Both the position numbers and the translations under genes were made by a program. A stretch of DNA of 23,668 nt from CBDVBZ01 sp965372355 (lineage in GTDB: Bacteria > Krumholzibacteriota > Krumholzibacteriia > WVZY01): positions 1-23,668 of the forward strand of contig CBDVBZ010000048.1 in the NCBI GenBank assembly GCA_965372355.1, given 5' to 3'. This document shows, piece by piece, positions 1 to 9,196 of the stretch (within the stretch, counting starts at the first letter, position 1; every line of letters begins with the position of its first letter). Below the pieces are notes generated by a model, which was given only the letters and a program-made list of their open reading frames with translations, searched no databases and had not been told where the DNA came from.

Positions 1-1
1 G

Positions 2-2359
2 ACCATCAAGAAGGGTCCGCTGCCGATCGAGGACGCCGTTCGTATCGCGACACGGGTCGCGCAGGGTCTGGCCCGGGCCCACGCGCAGAGCATTGTCCAC
101 AGGGATATCAAACCGGCAAATATTTTTATCACCGAAGACAACGAGGTGAAGATCTTCGATTTCGGGATTGCGAAACTGGCCGGGCAGACCCGGTTGACCA
201 AGGAACGGACAACGGTGGGCACAGTGGCGCACATGTCTCCCGAGCAGACCCGCGGCGGTGATGTGGATCACCGATCGGATATCTGGTCGTTTGGCGTCGT
301 TTTGTACGAGATGATCGTGGGGAAGGTGCCGTTTGCCGGTGAGCACGAGCAGGCCGTGATGTACTCGATCGGCAACCTAGCCCCGGAGCCGTTGACGGCA
401 CTCCGCACCGGTGTGCCGATGGAGCTGGAGGGAATCGTTGCCAAATGCCTCGAGAAGAATCCGGATGATCGCTACCAGCGCATCGACGAGGTCATCGTCG
501 ACTTGAATCGACAGTCGAAGCGCATGCAGGAACCTTACGCACCGGCCACATCTCGAACAGTGAGTGCACCCGTAAAACCCCGGTCGGTCAGCCGCCGGGT
601 CGGTCTTGTGCTGGTCCTGGCTCTCGCCGTCGTTGGCGCGTACGCGATCTATTCGTATGTCTCTCGTTCGGACGGCGAACCGCCGGCGGGCACCGGTCCA
701 CACAGAACGATGCTGGTTGTCCTTCCGTTCGAGAACCTCGGCCCATCGGATGTGGAGTACTTTACCGACGGTATCACCGAGGAGATCACCAGCCGTCTCG
801 CGGCGCTGAGCGGTCTGGGTGTGATCTCGCGAACGAGTGCCATGCAATACAAGGGTGCGAACAAGTCGATCAGACAGATCGGTGACGAACTAGGCGTCGA
901 CTACGTACTTGAGGGCACCGTCCGCTGGGACAAGGCGGGTGAAAGCGGTAGTCGCGTCCGCGTCACACCCCAGCTCATTCGTGTGGCCGACGACACGCAT
1001 CTCTGGTCCGAGCGCTACGATCGGGTGCTCGAAGACATCTTCGATGTTCAATCCGAGATTGCAGCGCATGTCATCGAGCAGCTCAATGTCACACTGCTCG
1101 AACCGGAGCGCCGGATCGTGGAGGCCCGTCCGACCGATAACATGGCGGCGTATCAAGCTTTCTTAAGAGGCCGCGAATACGCGTCCAAGGCCTTCTACTC
1201 GGCGCGGACATGGCGCCTCGCCATCGAGATGTTCGAACGGGCCGTCGAACTCGATCCGCGCTTTGCCCTGGCCTGGGCTGACCTCGGCAATGCGCATTCC
1301 AGCATATTCAACATGGGCTTGGAACGAACTCAAGAGCACGTGGACGAGTGCCAGGCGGCGGTGAACCGCGCGCTCGAGCTTCAACCCAACCTGCCGGAGG
1401 CCCAAATCGCGATGGGGTATTACTACTATCATTGTCTTCGCGACTACGAGCGGGCACTCGAGGTTTTCGAGGCCGCCGGCAGGGTGCTCCCCAATCAGAA
1501 TGACATTCTCCAACAGATCGGATGGATCCGACGCCGGCAATCCCACTGGGATGAGGCGCTGGATCACCTGGAGCGATCTGCCGAGCTGAACCCGAGAGAT
1601 GCCAACGTTCTGCGGGAGATCGGCAACACGTACTTTGCGCTCAGACACTACGACAAGGCGCTGTCATACTACGACCGCTCGATCGCTGTCGCCCCGGATC
1701 AGGTGTGGTCGTACGGGCTCAAGGCGGCTGCTTACTGGATGGGGTGGGGGGATCTCACGAGGGCGCGAGCCGTGCTGGAGAAGGCGCCGGGGGAGGGGGA
1801 ACAGTTTATCGATTACCTGTGGTTCTGGCAGGAAGTGTTCGAGAAGAACTACGACGCCGCTTTGGAGAGCGTGGCAGCGGCCGGTGTGGAGTTGTTCGAG
1901 CTCCCCGACGTGTCGGCTCCAAGTCCCATGATAGAAGGCATCGCGTACGATCTACTGGGAGATTCCTCGCAAGCGCACACTTCGTTTGCTTCCGCCAGAG
2001 AGATGCTGGAGCGCGAACAGTCCGTCCGCCCCAATGACGCACGCATCCATGCCTCTCTGGGTGTTGTCTATGCCACGCTCGGGCGCCGGGACGACGCGGT
2101 CAGTGCGGCGAAGCGTGCTGTGGAGATCACACCGGTCTCAGTCGATGCGCTTCGGGGCCCAAGGTATGTCGAGCAACTCGCGTGGACATATGTTCTGGTG
2201 GGCGAGTACGACGCCGCGATTGACCAGATCGACCATCTCCTGTCGATACCGGCGATCTTTTCGGTGATGATGCTCCAGCTCGACTCGAGATGGGATCCAC
2301 TTCGCGGTCATCCGGAGTTCGAACGCGTGCTGAAGAAATACTCGGAGCCGGGCTCATGA
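2..2359 (+). CDS. Ser/Thr protein kinase with TM, TolB-like and TPR modules (5' partial)
   Basis: The frame is open from base 2, so the start lies outside the window and 785 residues are visible. The kinase domain is cut inside its C-lobe side: catalytic loop HRDIKPAN (H33-N40), DFG (53-55) and an SPEQ version of the APE motif are present; the ATP-binding lobe is missing. A basic juxtamembrane stretch precedes one hydrophobic helix (about 200-219). Next comes a TolB-like (COG5616-type) domain starting VVLPFENLG (about 235-350), then TPR-like helical repeats to the end. Family knowledge: such proteins are membrane kinases whose C-terminal part lies outside the cytoplasm and probably binds protein partners; the substrate is unknown. 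The stop overlaps the next gene's start in ATGA, suggesting translational coupling. The activation segment has AHMSPEQ where the paralogues have AYMSPEQ. Confidence 0.93.
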   Translation, partial: TIKKGPLPIEDAVRIATRVAQGLARAHAQSIVHRDIKPANIFITEDNEVKIFDFGIAKLAGQTRLTKERTTVGTVAHMSPEQTRGGDVDHRSDIWSFGVVLYEMIVGKVPFAGEHEQAVMYSIGNLAPEPLTALRTGVPMELEGIVAKCLEKNPDDRYQRIDEVIVDLNRQSKRMQEPYAPATSRTVSAPVKPRSVSRRVGLVLVLALAVVGAYAIYSYVSRSDGEPPAGTGPHRTMLVVLPFENLGPSDVEYFTDGITEEITSRLAALSGLGVISRTSAMQYKGANKSIRQIGDELGVDYVLEGTVRWDKAGESGSRVRVTPQLIRVADDTHLWSERYDRVLEDIFDVQSEIAAHVIEQLNVTLLEPERRIVEARPTDNMAAYQAFLRGREYASKAFYSARTWRLAIEMFERAVELDPRFALAWADLGNAHSSIFNMGLERTQEHVDECQAAVNRALELQPNLPEAQIAMGYYYYHCLRDYERALEVFEAAGRVLPNQNDILQQIGWIRRRQSHWDEALDHLERSAELNPRDANVLREIGNTYFALRHYDKALSYYDRSIAVAPDQVWSYGLKAAAYWMGWGDLTRARAVLEKAPGEGEQFIDYLWFWQEVFEKNYDAALESVAAAGVELFELPDVSAPSPMIEGIAYDLLGDSSQAHTSFASAREMLEREQSVRPNDARIHASLGVVYATLGRRDDAVSAAKRAVEITPVSVDALRGPRYVEQLAWTYVLVGEYDAAIDQIDHLLSIPAIFSVMMLQLDSRWDPLRGHPEFERVLKKYSEPGS

Positions 2360-5043
2360 TCGGCAAAACCGTGGGGCACTACAAGATCCTCGAGAAGCTC
2401 GGTGAAGGTGGGATGGGTGTCGTCTACAAGGCCGAGGACACAAAGCTCAAACGGCATGTCGCCCTCAAATTTCTTCCGCCCACGCTCACTCAGGACGCGG
2501 AAGCCAAGGAACGGTTCGTTCAGGAGGCACAGGCGGCTTCGGCACTCGACCACGCTAATATTTGCACGATCTACGAGGTTAACGAAACCGATGACAACCA
2601 GATGTATATCGCGATGGCCTGCTATGCGGGGGAAACGCTCAAGGAACGAATCGCTAGGGGGCCGCTCGAGATCAGCGAGGCCGCGAGGATCGTCAAACAG
2701 ATTGCCAAGGGGCTCTCGAAGGCACACGAGAAGGGAATCGTCCATCGCGATATCAAACCGGCGAACATCTTTGTGACCGAAGACGGTGAGATCAAGATCT
2801 TCGATTTCGGTCTGGCGAAGCTGGCCGGCCAGGCACGTCTCACCAAAACGGGCACGACTGTCGGAACCGCCGCCTACATGTCGCCGGAGCAGGCCCTCGG
2901 GGAAGATGTAGACAGGCGAACCGACATCTGGTCGTTGGGTGCGGTGCTGTACGAGATGCTCGCGGGGCGACCCCCGTTCAAGGGCGATCACGAACAAGCG
3001 GTTATCTACTCGGTGTTGAATGACGATCCGCAGCCCGTTGATCGGTTGCGGCCCGGTGTGCCCGCGGGTCTGGCGCGCGTTGTTGGCGAAGCCATGCAAA
3101 AGGATCGCGACAGTCGCTACGGCGATCTGAGCGAGTTCACCGCTGACCTGAAACACGCAACCCGAAGATCTCCGGCGCGATCACACTCTCGGGGTGTCCG
3201 ATTGCGGGCGAGGAGTCTTCTTCCGTATGCCGTCCTGGTGGTGGCCTTCGTCGTTGTTCTCCTCTCGCTAAGCAAGTTCTTTCGCCAGCGCGATCCTGGA
3301 TATCAGCCACCCGCTCACAAACAGGTGACATTCATCGGCGGGGTGCGCACTCCGGCGCTCAGCCCCGATGGAAAGCACATGGCATACATGGCAGGCAAAG
3401 GGGGGGGCTCCGACGGTATATGGGTGAAAGATATCGAAACGGGGTCGTCGATCGAGATCTTCTCCGCCCCTATGTGCTGGGTGAAAGACTGGTCGCCCGA
3501 CGGGTCGCGGGTGATCGTTGCTGCGATCTACAGCGATACCGTAGGCGGCGTGTATATCATTCCCCGACTCGGCGGCGAGCCACGTAGGGTTGTGGACTCT
3601 CCGTGGCAGAGGACCACGTGGTCGCCCGATGGATCGAGAGTCGCTTGCTTCGATGCATCGGGGGGTGAGGCCATCAGCATGCTCGATCTCACCACGGGAG
3701 AAACCCACAAACTTCCGATAAACGTCGCGACTGGCGATGCGCCCGGTACCGCACAGACCGGTGAAGTGTCGGACATCAACTGGTCGGCAATCCACGACCT
3801 TCTGCTCATCCAGATCGATGATACCCGGTACCAGTCCTTCTGGACGATCAAGCCGGACGGGACCGAACAGAACCTGCTCATGAGGATGGAATACAACCCC
3901 AACGGAATGATTACCAATGCACTGTGGTCTCCACGCGGCGACGCCGTCTATTTCTCCCGGTTCAGTATCAGGGGACAGGGGGTCATGGATTTGATGAAGC
4001 TGCCCGTCGATCCCAGGACGGTGAAGGCGACCGGCGAACCGGAGATCTTGTTGAGCGGTTTGCACACGAGTAGAACTGGATTCTCCGTCTCGGCCGATGG
4101 CCGACAATTTCTTTACGCCCAGGAGACAAGGTACTCGAACATCTGGTTTGCGATGGTGGAGGGTGAAGAAAGCAATTTCGAGACAAGAAAGACACAGCTG
4201 ACGACCGGCACCACATGGAAATCGCGTGCGGAGATCTCTCCCGATGGACGGGAAATTGTTTTTGCGATGAGTGATGGGGATGCGTTGAACATCTATACGA
4301 TGAGATTGCCCGAGACGGCCAGCGGGAGCGACACCGTCGAATCGCCCCGTCAGCTGACCTTCTTCAACAGCTCAAATGATGCGCCGGTGTGGTCGCCCGA
4401 CGGAAGGGAGATCGCTTTCTACTCCGACCAGGGAGGCAGACCGAGAGTCTGGCACGTGCCAAGCAGTGGGGGCACGCCACAGCCTTTTGAGAACGCCAGG
4501 TTCGAGCTTCTTGCGGGTGACTATCTCGCCTGGGCGCCGGGCCCAAAGATCATCCACCGTACAATGGGGGTGCGTGACTTCACCGTGACCGATCCGACGA
4601 CCGGACAGCAGTCTCCGTTTGTCGGGGCCGACTCTCTGGGATATGTGTTCAACCCGTGCTGGGCTCCCGATGGGGAGAAAGTCGCGTTTTTCTGGAACCG
4701 GGATGACGCGAATCCGCCGTCGATGGGCGCGTGGGTCAAATCGATGGTTGACGGATCGCTGAATAAAATCGCCGACGGTGTGGTAAGTCCCGTGGGATGG
4801 ACTGCAGATAGTGAGTGGGTGTGGGGACTCGAGTACGGGATCCAAGGGCCCAGGGGTCTGGACAACGTGTTCAAGATACCCGCCACCGGAGGGGATCCCG
4901 TACACTGGGTCGATCTGCCGTTTGAGAAGGTCATCGTTGACCGCTTCACGATGACGCCCGATGGCCGCAAGATCGTCTACACTGAGGCGGAGACACACGC
5001 GGATGCGTGGATCATCGAGAATTTTGACCCGGATATCGAATAG
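2356..5043 (+). CDS. Ser/Thr protein kinase with TM and PD40 (TolB-type) beta-propeller
   Basis: This 895-residue protein has a complete kinase domain: glycine-rich loop GEGGMG (16-21), VALK lysine K38, alpha-C glutamate probably E57, HRD 130-132, DFG 150-152, SPEQ 176-179. A TM helix spans about 288-305. The rest contains at least nine WSPDG-like repeats (for example LSPDGKHMAYM, WSPDGSRVIV, ISPDGREIVF, WAPDGEKVAFF, MTPDGRKIVYT), the signature of PD40/WD40-like propellers. I infer a periplasmic sensor or binding propeller attached to a cytoplasmic kinase. The start at 2356 is chosen because it overlaps the upstream stop by 4 bp and gives MIGKTVGHYKILEKLGEGG, matching the paralogues; an upstream in-frame Met at 2290 would add 22 residues lying over the previous gene. 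The kinase assignment is very secure; the ligand and substrate are unknown. Confidence 0.95.
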   Translation: MIGKTVGHYKILEKLGEGGMGVVYKAEDTKLKRHVALKFLPPTLTQDAEAKERFVQEAQAASALDHANICTIYEVNETDDNQMYIAMACYAGETLKERIARGPLEISEAARIVKQIAKGLSKAHEKGIVHRDIKPANIFVTEDGEIKIFDFGLAKLAGQARLTKTGTTVGTAAYMSPEQALGEDVDRRTDIWSLGAVLYEMLAGRPPFKGDHEQAVIYSVLNDDPQPVDRLRPGVPAGLARVVGEAMQKDRDSRYGDLSEFTADLKHATRRSPARSHSRGVRLRARSLLPYAVLVVAFVVVLLSLSKFFRQRDPGYQPPAHKQVTFIGGVRTPALSPDGKHMAYMAGKGGGSDGIWVKDIETGSSIEIFSAPMCWVKDWSPDGSRVIVAAIYSDTVGGVYIIPRLGGEPRRVVDSPWQRTTWSPDGSRVACFDASGGEAISMLDLTTGETHKLPINVATGDAPGTAQTGEVSDINWSAIHDLLLIQIDDTRYQSFWTIKPDGTEQNLLMRMEYNPNGMITNALWSPRGDAVYFSRFSIRGQGVMDLMKLPVDPRTVKATGEPEILLSGLHTSRTGFSVSADGRQFLYAQETRYSNIWFAMVEGEESNFETRKTQLTTGTTWKSRAEISPDGREIVFAMSDGDALNIYTMRLPETASGSDTVESPRQLTFFNSSNDAPVWSPDGREIAFYSDQGGRPRVWHVPSSGGTPQPFENARFELLAGDYLAWAPGPKIIHRTMGVRDFTVTDPTTGQQSPFVGADSLGYVFNPCWAPDGEKVAFFWNRDDANPPSMGAWVKSMVDGSLNKIADGVVSPVGWTADSEWVWGLEYGIQGPRGLDNVFKIPATGGDPVHWVDLPFEKVIVDRFTMTPDGRKIVYTEAETHADAWIIENFDPDIE

Positions 5044-5059
5044 AGAGATGGTTGATGAA

Positions 5060-7669
5060 ATGATCGGCCAGACCGTATCGCACTACAAGATCCTCGAAAA
5101 ACTCGGTGAAGGTGGGATGGGCGTCGTCTACAAGGCCGAGGACACCAAACTCGAACGGACCGTCGCTCTCAAATTCCTCTCGCCGCGGGCGATAGGCACC
5201 GCGGAGGAACAGGTTCGTTTTGTCCGCGAGGCCCAGGCCGCAGCGGCCTTGAATCACGCCAACATCTGCACGATCCACGAAATCGACGAGCACGACGGTC
5301 AGCGCTTTATTGCGATGGAATTTGTCGAGGGGCAAAGCCTCAAAGCCAAGATCGGTTCGGGCCCGTTGCCGCTCGACGACGCGGTCGACATAGCTGCACA
5401 GGTTGGCGAGGGGCTGCGCGAGGCGCACGAGAAGGGAATCGTTCACCGGGATGTCAAGTCGGCCAACATTATGGTCACGCCCCGCGGTCAGGTGAAGGTG
5501 ATGGATTTTGGGCTGGCAAAAGCGCCGGGCCGGACGCAGCTCACCGAAGCGGGAACGACGCTGGGAACGGTGGCCTACATGTCACCCGAACAGGGGCGTG
5601 GCGACGCCGTCGATGCCCGTTCGGACATCTGGTCGCTGGGTGTGGTGTTGTATGAAATGGTCTCAGGGCAGCTGCCCTTCGAAGGCGATCACGAGCAGGC
5701 CATCATGTATGCGATTCTCAATGAGGATCCTGTACCTCTGACGAGTCTTCGTTCCAAGGTTCCGCTGGCACTGGAAAGGGTTGTCAGCAAGTGTCTCGAG
5801 AAACAGCCGTCGCGGCGCTATCAGCACGTCGATGACCTGCTGGTGGATCTGAAACGATTGGAGGACAGTCTCGAGGGATCACGGGGGCGGAGCACGTCGA
5901 TGGGGGAAGCCGGGTCAAAGCGAAGCGGCCTCCTCGCCCGTGTGGTCGGTGTCGTGGCGATCGTGGTCCTGCTCGCCGTGGTCATTGTATTTGTCTACCC
6001 GCGGTTGTTTCGGCCCGCGCCGGAGGAGCGGGGTACCGGGGTGAGCAAGATCGCCGTGTTGTTTTTCGAGAATCTGGGCCCTGCCGATGACGAATACTTC
6101 GCCGATGGAATCACCGATGCCATAACGGCCCGTCTTGCGGGGATTCGTGGTCTCGGTGTCATTTCGCGCCAGAGCACGATTCAATACAAAGACAGCGAGA
6201 AAAACATCCAGGAGATCGGCGACGAGCTCGACGCGGAATATATTCTCGAGGGCACGATCCAGCGCGAACGCCCCGGCGACCCGACGAGTCGCGTGCGGAT
6301 CATCCCACAGCTGATCAGCGTGGCCGATGACATACACCTGTGGGCGGACACTTACGATGAGGATATGACAGAGGTGTTTCGTGTTCAGTCGGACATTGCC
6401 GAGCGTGTAGCCAACGCGCTGAACGTCACGCTGCTCGAGCCCGAGCGCCAGGCGCTCGCGGCAGCGCCAACCGATAACCTCGAGGCGTACGAGTACTTCC
6501 TTCGCGGCAACGAGTTTCTCAATGAGCGCTCCAGCCTGGAGCCCGCCAGGCTGGCGATCCGGATGTACGAGCGGTCGGTGGAGCTCGATCCGGGTTTTGC
6601 CGCCGCCTGGGCCGGGTTGTCGCGAGGACACATTTGGATGTATTACGCGGTCAGGGATACCCCGGATTCAAAGGAAAGGGCGAAGGCCGCGGTAGACAAA
6701 GCCAGCGAGTTGGATCCGGATCTGCCGGAAGTTCAGGTGGCTCTCGGCTACTACGATTACTACGGTAGCATGGAATTTGACCGAGCCCTGGAGCATTTCG
6801 AAAAGGCTCGGGAGAGCCGGCCAAGCAATGTGGAAGTTATGGGAGCGATTGCCTACATCAAGAGACGCCAGGGCAAGTGGGAAGAGTGCGCAGAGCTCCT
6901 CGAGAAAGCAGCGGTCCTCAATCCCCGTTTCCAAAATTCAAACATGGAGCTTGGAATCACCTATACCATCATGCGGCGCTATGATGAGTCCGAGCGTGCC
7001 CTCGATCGCGCGATTATCCTGAGCCCGGACCAGGCAATCGCACATGCATTCAAGATCTGGAACTACCTGTTACAGGGCGATACGGAGAAGGCGAGAATCG
7101 CGCTGAGAAACGCGTCGAGAATGGTCAAGCCGGCGGAACTGGTCACCGTGGTGCCATTTGATCATGTGAGACTGCTTCCTGACGTCTATGATGAGATACT
7201 GAGCCGGACTCCCATCACCGACGATGCCACGGTTGACCCCGCAGAGCTTAACCTCGGTCTTGCGGAATTGAATCTCCAGCTGGGTCGGGACGAGGAAGCC
7301 GTGCGCTACTACCAGGCCACGCTCGATTCACTCGAATCCATCTATGGCGACGATATGCCCGATCGGTTGATCGCTTATGCCGCCCTGGCCAATGCGGGGC
7401 TGGGCCGCAACGAGGACGCCATTCGCCTGGCTGAGGCGGTATTGGAGGCAATCCCCGTGTCTTTCGATGCGTTCGAAGGGATAGTGACGGGAGGGATAGC
7501 GGCGAGGGTATTCGTCAGGGCCGGCGAGTACGACAGGGCCATCGATCAGCTCGAGATGTTGCTCGCCATCCCGTCGGAGATCTCGCCCGCATTGCTGCGC
7601 ATCGATCCTGTGTGGGATCCGCTGCGTGACCATCCGAGGTTTCAGAAGCTTGTGAGTGAGAGGCAGTAA
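5060..7669 (+). CDS. Ser/Thr protein kinase with TM, TolB-like and TPR modules
   Basis: The protein has 869 residues from MIGQTVSHYK. Kinase landmarks: GEGGMG 16-21, VALK K38, HRDVKSAN with HRD at 129-131, DFG 149-151, SPEQ 175-178. A TM helix lies at about 291-313 after a basic linker. The TolB-like domain begins at about 325 (KIAVLFFENLGPADDEYFADG), and TPR-like repeats continue to a C-terminus (VWDPLRDHPRF) that closely matches the first kinase (RWDPLRGHPEF), so the two are full-length paralogues. The gene begins 16 nt after the propeller kinase stops and is probably in the same operon. ATG 5048 is an alternative start adding four residues (MVDE); I prefer 5060 because the conserved family N-terminus begins there. 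No strong Shine-Dalgarno precedes either, in keeping with coupling to the upstream gene. Confidence 0.94.
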   Translation: MIGQTVSHYKILEKLGEGGMGVVYKAEDTKLERTVALKFLSPRAIGTAEEQVRFVREAQAAAALNHANICTIHEIDEHDGQRFIAMEFVEGQSLKAKIGSGPLPLDDAVDIAAQVGEGLREAHEKGIVHRDVKSANIMVTPRGQVKVMDFGLAKAPGRTQLTEAGTTLGTVAYMSPEQGRGDAVDARSDIWSLGVVLYEMVSGQLPFEGDHEQAIMYAILNEDPVPLTSLRSKVPLALERVVSKCLEKQPSRRYQHVDDLLVDLKRLEDSLEGSRGRSTSMGEAGSKRSGLLARVVGVVAIVVLLAVVIVFVYPRLFRPAPEERGTGVSKIAVLFFENLGPADDEYFADGITDAITARLAGIRGLGVISRQSTIQYKDSEKNIQEIGDELDAEYILEGTIQRERPGDPTSRVRIIPQLISVADDIHLWADTYDEDMTEVFRVQSDIAERVANALNVTLLEPERQALAAAPTDNLEAYEYFLRGNEFLNERSSLEPARLAIRMYERSVELDPGFAAAWAGLSRGHIWMYYAVRDTPDSKERAKAAVDKASELDPDLPEVQVALGYYDYYGSMEFDRALEHFEKARESRPSNVEVMGAIAYIKRRQGKWEECAELLEKAAVLNPRFQNSNMELGITYTIMRRYDESERALDRAIILSPDQAIAHAFKIWNYLLQGDTEKARIALRNASRMVKPAELVTVVPFDHVRLLPDVYDEILSRTPITDDATVDPAELNLGLAELNLQLGRDEEAVRYYQATLDSLESIYGDDMPDRLIAYAALANAGLGRNEDAIRLAEAVLEAIPVSFDAFEGIVTGGIAARVFVRAGEYDRAIDQLEMLLAIPSEISPALLRIDPVWDPLRDHPRFQKLVSERQ

Positions 7670-7692
7670 ACCACGAACGACCCAATTCGAAC

Positions 7693-7732
7693 GCGACGAT
7701 GAGGGTAACGTAACGACGTTGGTCATCGACGC
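7693..7732 (+). terminator. Hairpin downstream of the three-kinase operon
   Basis: GCGACGATGA (7693-7702) pairs with TCATCGACGC (7723-7732) with one A-A mismatch. Inside it AACGT (7707-7711) pairs with ACGTT (7716-7720) around a 4-nt loop. It begins 24 nt after the kinase stop. There is no T tract, so it may be a Rho-dependent end or a 3'-protective stem rather than a classical intrinsic terminator. Confidence 0.5.
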
Positions 7733-7795
7733 CACCAGCAAGTGTCCCCGCCTGTCCTGGAAGGGCGAATAGGCCCCTCCGTAGGCGACCCAGCA

Positions 7796-7809
7796 TTGAC
7801 AAAGGTCAA
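7796..7809 (+). promoter_or_regulatory. FNR/CRP-family-type box upstream of the porin gene
   Basis: TTGACAAAGGTCAA is a perfect 5-bp inverted repeat around 4 nt (TTGAC-N4-GTCAA), close to the FNR-family consensus TTGAT-N4-ATCAA. Its centre (7802.5) lies about 42 bp upstream of the start expected from the extended -10 at 7831-7839, the usual position for class II activation. The regulator itself is not in the window. Confidence 0.45.
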
Positions 7810-7830
7810 GAGGTTAGCGCGCCTCCGGCG

Positions 7831-7839
7831 TGCTATCGT
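7831..7839 (+). promoter_or_regulatory. Extended -10 element of the porin promoter
   Basis: TGC-TATCGT fits the extended -10 pattern TGn followed by a hexamer with 4/6 matches to TATAAT. Transcription would start near 7845. No good -35 lies 17 bp upstream, which fits an activator-dependent promoter using the box at 7796-7809. Confidence 0.4.
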
Positions 7840-7847
7840 GTTCCGCG

Positions 7848-7868
7848 ACACAGCTAGCGTAGCTGTGT
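7848..7868 (+). other. 5'-leader stem-loop of the porin mRNA
   Basis: ACACAGCTA (7848-7856) and TAGCTGTGT (7860-7868) form a perfect 9-bp stem with a 3-nt loop, followed by three more T. It would sit at the extreme 5' end of the transcript. A 5' stem-loop like this protects some outer-membrane-protein mRNAs (ompA type). An attenuator or a weak terminator for upstream read-through is the alternative. Confidence 0.5.
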
Positions 7869-7920
7869 TTTGCAATTGTGGGCTTTCAAAAAATCACAAA
7901 TACACGCGGAGGAGATGGAT

Positions 7921-9129
7921 ATGCGCACGACGCGAAATGCCGGCTGGGCAACTCTGCTGCTGGTCGTGTTGGCAACGATTCTTGTAGTGACGCCAACCTG
8001 GGCCACCAAGACATCGTTCAAGTACGGGGGGTACGTCAAGTTCGACGCCATGTCGTCGTACTACAACAACGGAGTACCGGGAGCGCTGAACCCGGTTCGG
8101 GATTTTCACATTCCCGCCCTCGTCCCCGTCGGGGATACCGACAAGAACTACACCCTGGATTTTCACGTCAAGGAGTCAAGATTCAATTTTCAGACGGTGA
8201 CGACTCTCGAGAACGGAAGGACGCTCAGAGGTTATCTGGAATTGGATTTTCTTCTTTCCATGGGCGGTGACGAGCGCGTCAGCAATTCCTTCAACCCTCG
8301 AATGCGGCACTTCTACTTCGCCACCGGTCCCTGGCTCTTTGGCCAGACGTGGATGACGTTTATGGTCGTCATCCTGCCCGATGACCTGGATTTTGTCGGG
8401 GCGCCGGAGGGAGTGATCTTTGGCCGTCAGCCTCAGGTCCGTTACACGCATGGTCCCTGGCAGTTTTCGCTGGAGAACCCGGAGTTGACCGTATCGGACC
8501 CGCGGGCCGGTCAGGTGGGGAGCTTTCCCGCGTACCGCCGAGTCGTTACCGGTTCGTCGGGGCTTCCCGACATCGTCGCGCGACGTAATTTCAAGGGCGA
8601 CTGGGGCAAGACCGGTGTGGCCGCAATCGTGCGGCAACTTCGCTATGTGGATGACACGTATGCGATCGATGACCGCGAGATCGGCTACGGGCTCACCCTG
8701 GGGAGCGAGATCAAAATCGGAAAGGACGACCTGAAATTTCAGGCGACCGCCGGGAGCGGCCTGGGTCGATACATCGGTCTCAATTTGGTCAACGCGGCGG
8801 TCATCGACACAGCGAACGGCCAGTTGAAGACAATCGATGAAGCGGCCGGTTTCATTGCGTACCGTCACTTCTGGAACGAGAAGTGGCGCACGACCGTCGA
8901 CGCGTCGGTGTTCTATGGGGACAACCCGGAGGTGGCCAAAGGAAGTGCGCTGAACCGCGATGCCCAGAGCTTCTCGGCGAACGTGTTGTACTCACCGGTG
9001 CCCAAGTGGACGGTCGGTGTCGAGTGGTTCCACGCGAGGCGGCGGTTGGAGAATGGGATCGATGGGTGGTACCAGCGTCTACAGTTCTCGGCGCGGTGGG
9101 ACTTTGGTTATCTGTCGGCGGCGAACTAG
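7921..9129 (+). CDS. DcaP-like outer-membrane porin
   Basis: The protein has 402 residues with a clear Sec signal peptide (positive MRTTR, hydrophobic core, cleavage expected after TWA at 28). The mature part starts with a strand typical of the DcaP porin family (FKYGGYVKFDAMSSY) and continues with SRFNFQT, the membrane-strand pair NSFNPRMRHFYF, GQTWMTF and RQPQVRYTHGPWQFSLENPE, all characteristic of that family. It ends in amphipathic strands (RLQFSARWDFGYL), although the last residue is Asn rather than the usual aromatic. Family knowledge: DcaP proteins are trimeric outer-membrane channels taking up small, often anionic, solutes; the substrate here is unknown. The start at 7921 follows GGAGGAG (7908-7914) with 6-nt spacing; ATG 7915 and 7870 are in frame but overlap or precede that site. 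It is apparently monocistronic, preceded by an FNR-like box and ended by a hairpin. Confidence 0.88.
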   Translation: MRTTRNAGWATLLLVVLATILVVTPTWATKTSFKYGGYVKFDAMSSYYNNGVPGALNPVRDFHIPALVPVGDTDKNYTLDFHVKESRFNFQTVTTLENGRTLRGYLELDFLLSMGGDERVSNSFNPRMRHFYFATGPWLFGQTWMTFMVVILPDDLDFVGAPEGVIFGRQPQVRYTHGPWQFSLENPELTVSDPRAGQVGSFPAYRRVVTGSSGLPDIVARRNFKGDWGKTGVAAIVRQLRYVDDTYAIDDREIGYGLTLGSEIKIGKDDLKFQATAGSGLGRYIGLNLVNAAVIDTANGQLKTIDEAAGFIAYRHFWNEKWRTTVDASVFYGDNPEVAKGSALNRDAQSFSANVLYSPVPKWTVGVEWFHARRRLENGIDGWYQRLQFSARWDFGYLSAAN

Positions 9130-9131
9130 GT

Positions 9132-9158
9132 GTAAGGCTGGCCTGAAGGCAGCCTTAC
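9132..9158 (+). terminator. Hairpin just after the porin gene
   Basis: GTAAGGCT (9132-9139) pairs with AGCCTTAC (9151-9158), and an inner GCC (9141-9143) can pair with GGC (9148-9150) around TGAA, leaving G9140 bulged. It starts 2 nt after the stop, between convergent genes. No T tract follows. Confidence 0.55.
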
Positions 9159-9196
9159 GTATACCGGTTCGAGCCCTTCCAGGACAGGCGCTACAC

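Noticed and set aside
2290..2355. Longer starts for the kinases (2290, 4961, 20684)
   Set aside because: The extra residues overlap upstream coding DNA or differ from the conserved MIGxT/MAARHISKYK beginnings, and better-placed start signals exist.
2308..4107. Long minus-strand open frames opposite the second kinase (about 280 codons each)
   Set aside because: Shadows of the kinase/propeller gene; their composition (many Arg, His, Pro) and lack of motifs fit antisense reading.
7796..7801. TTGACA as a -35 element
   Set aside because: No acceptable -10 lies 16-18 bp downstream; the hexamer is better explained as the left half of the FNR-type dyad.
9165..9185. T-loop-like string GGTTCGAGCCC suggesting another tRNA remnant
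   Set aside because: The flanks do not pair as a T stem and no acceptor strand or CCA follows.
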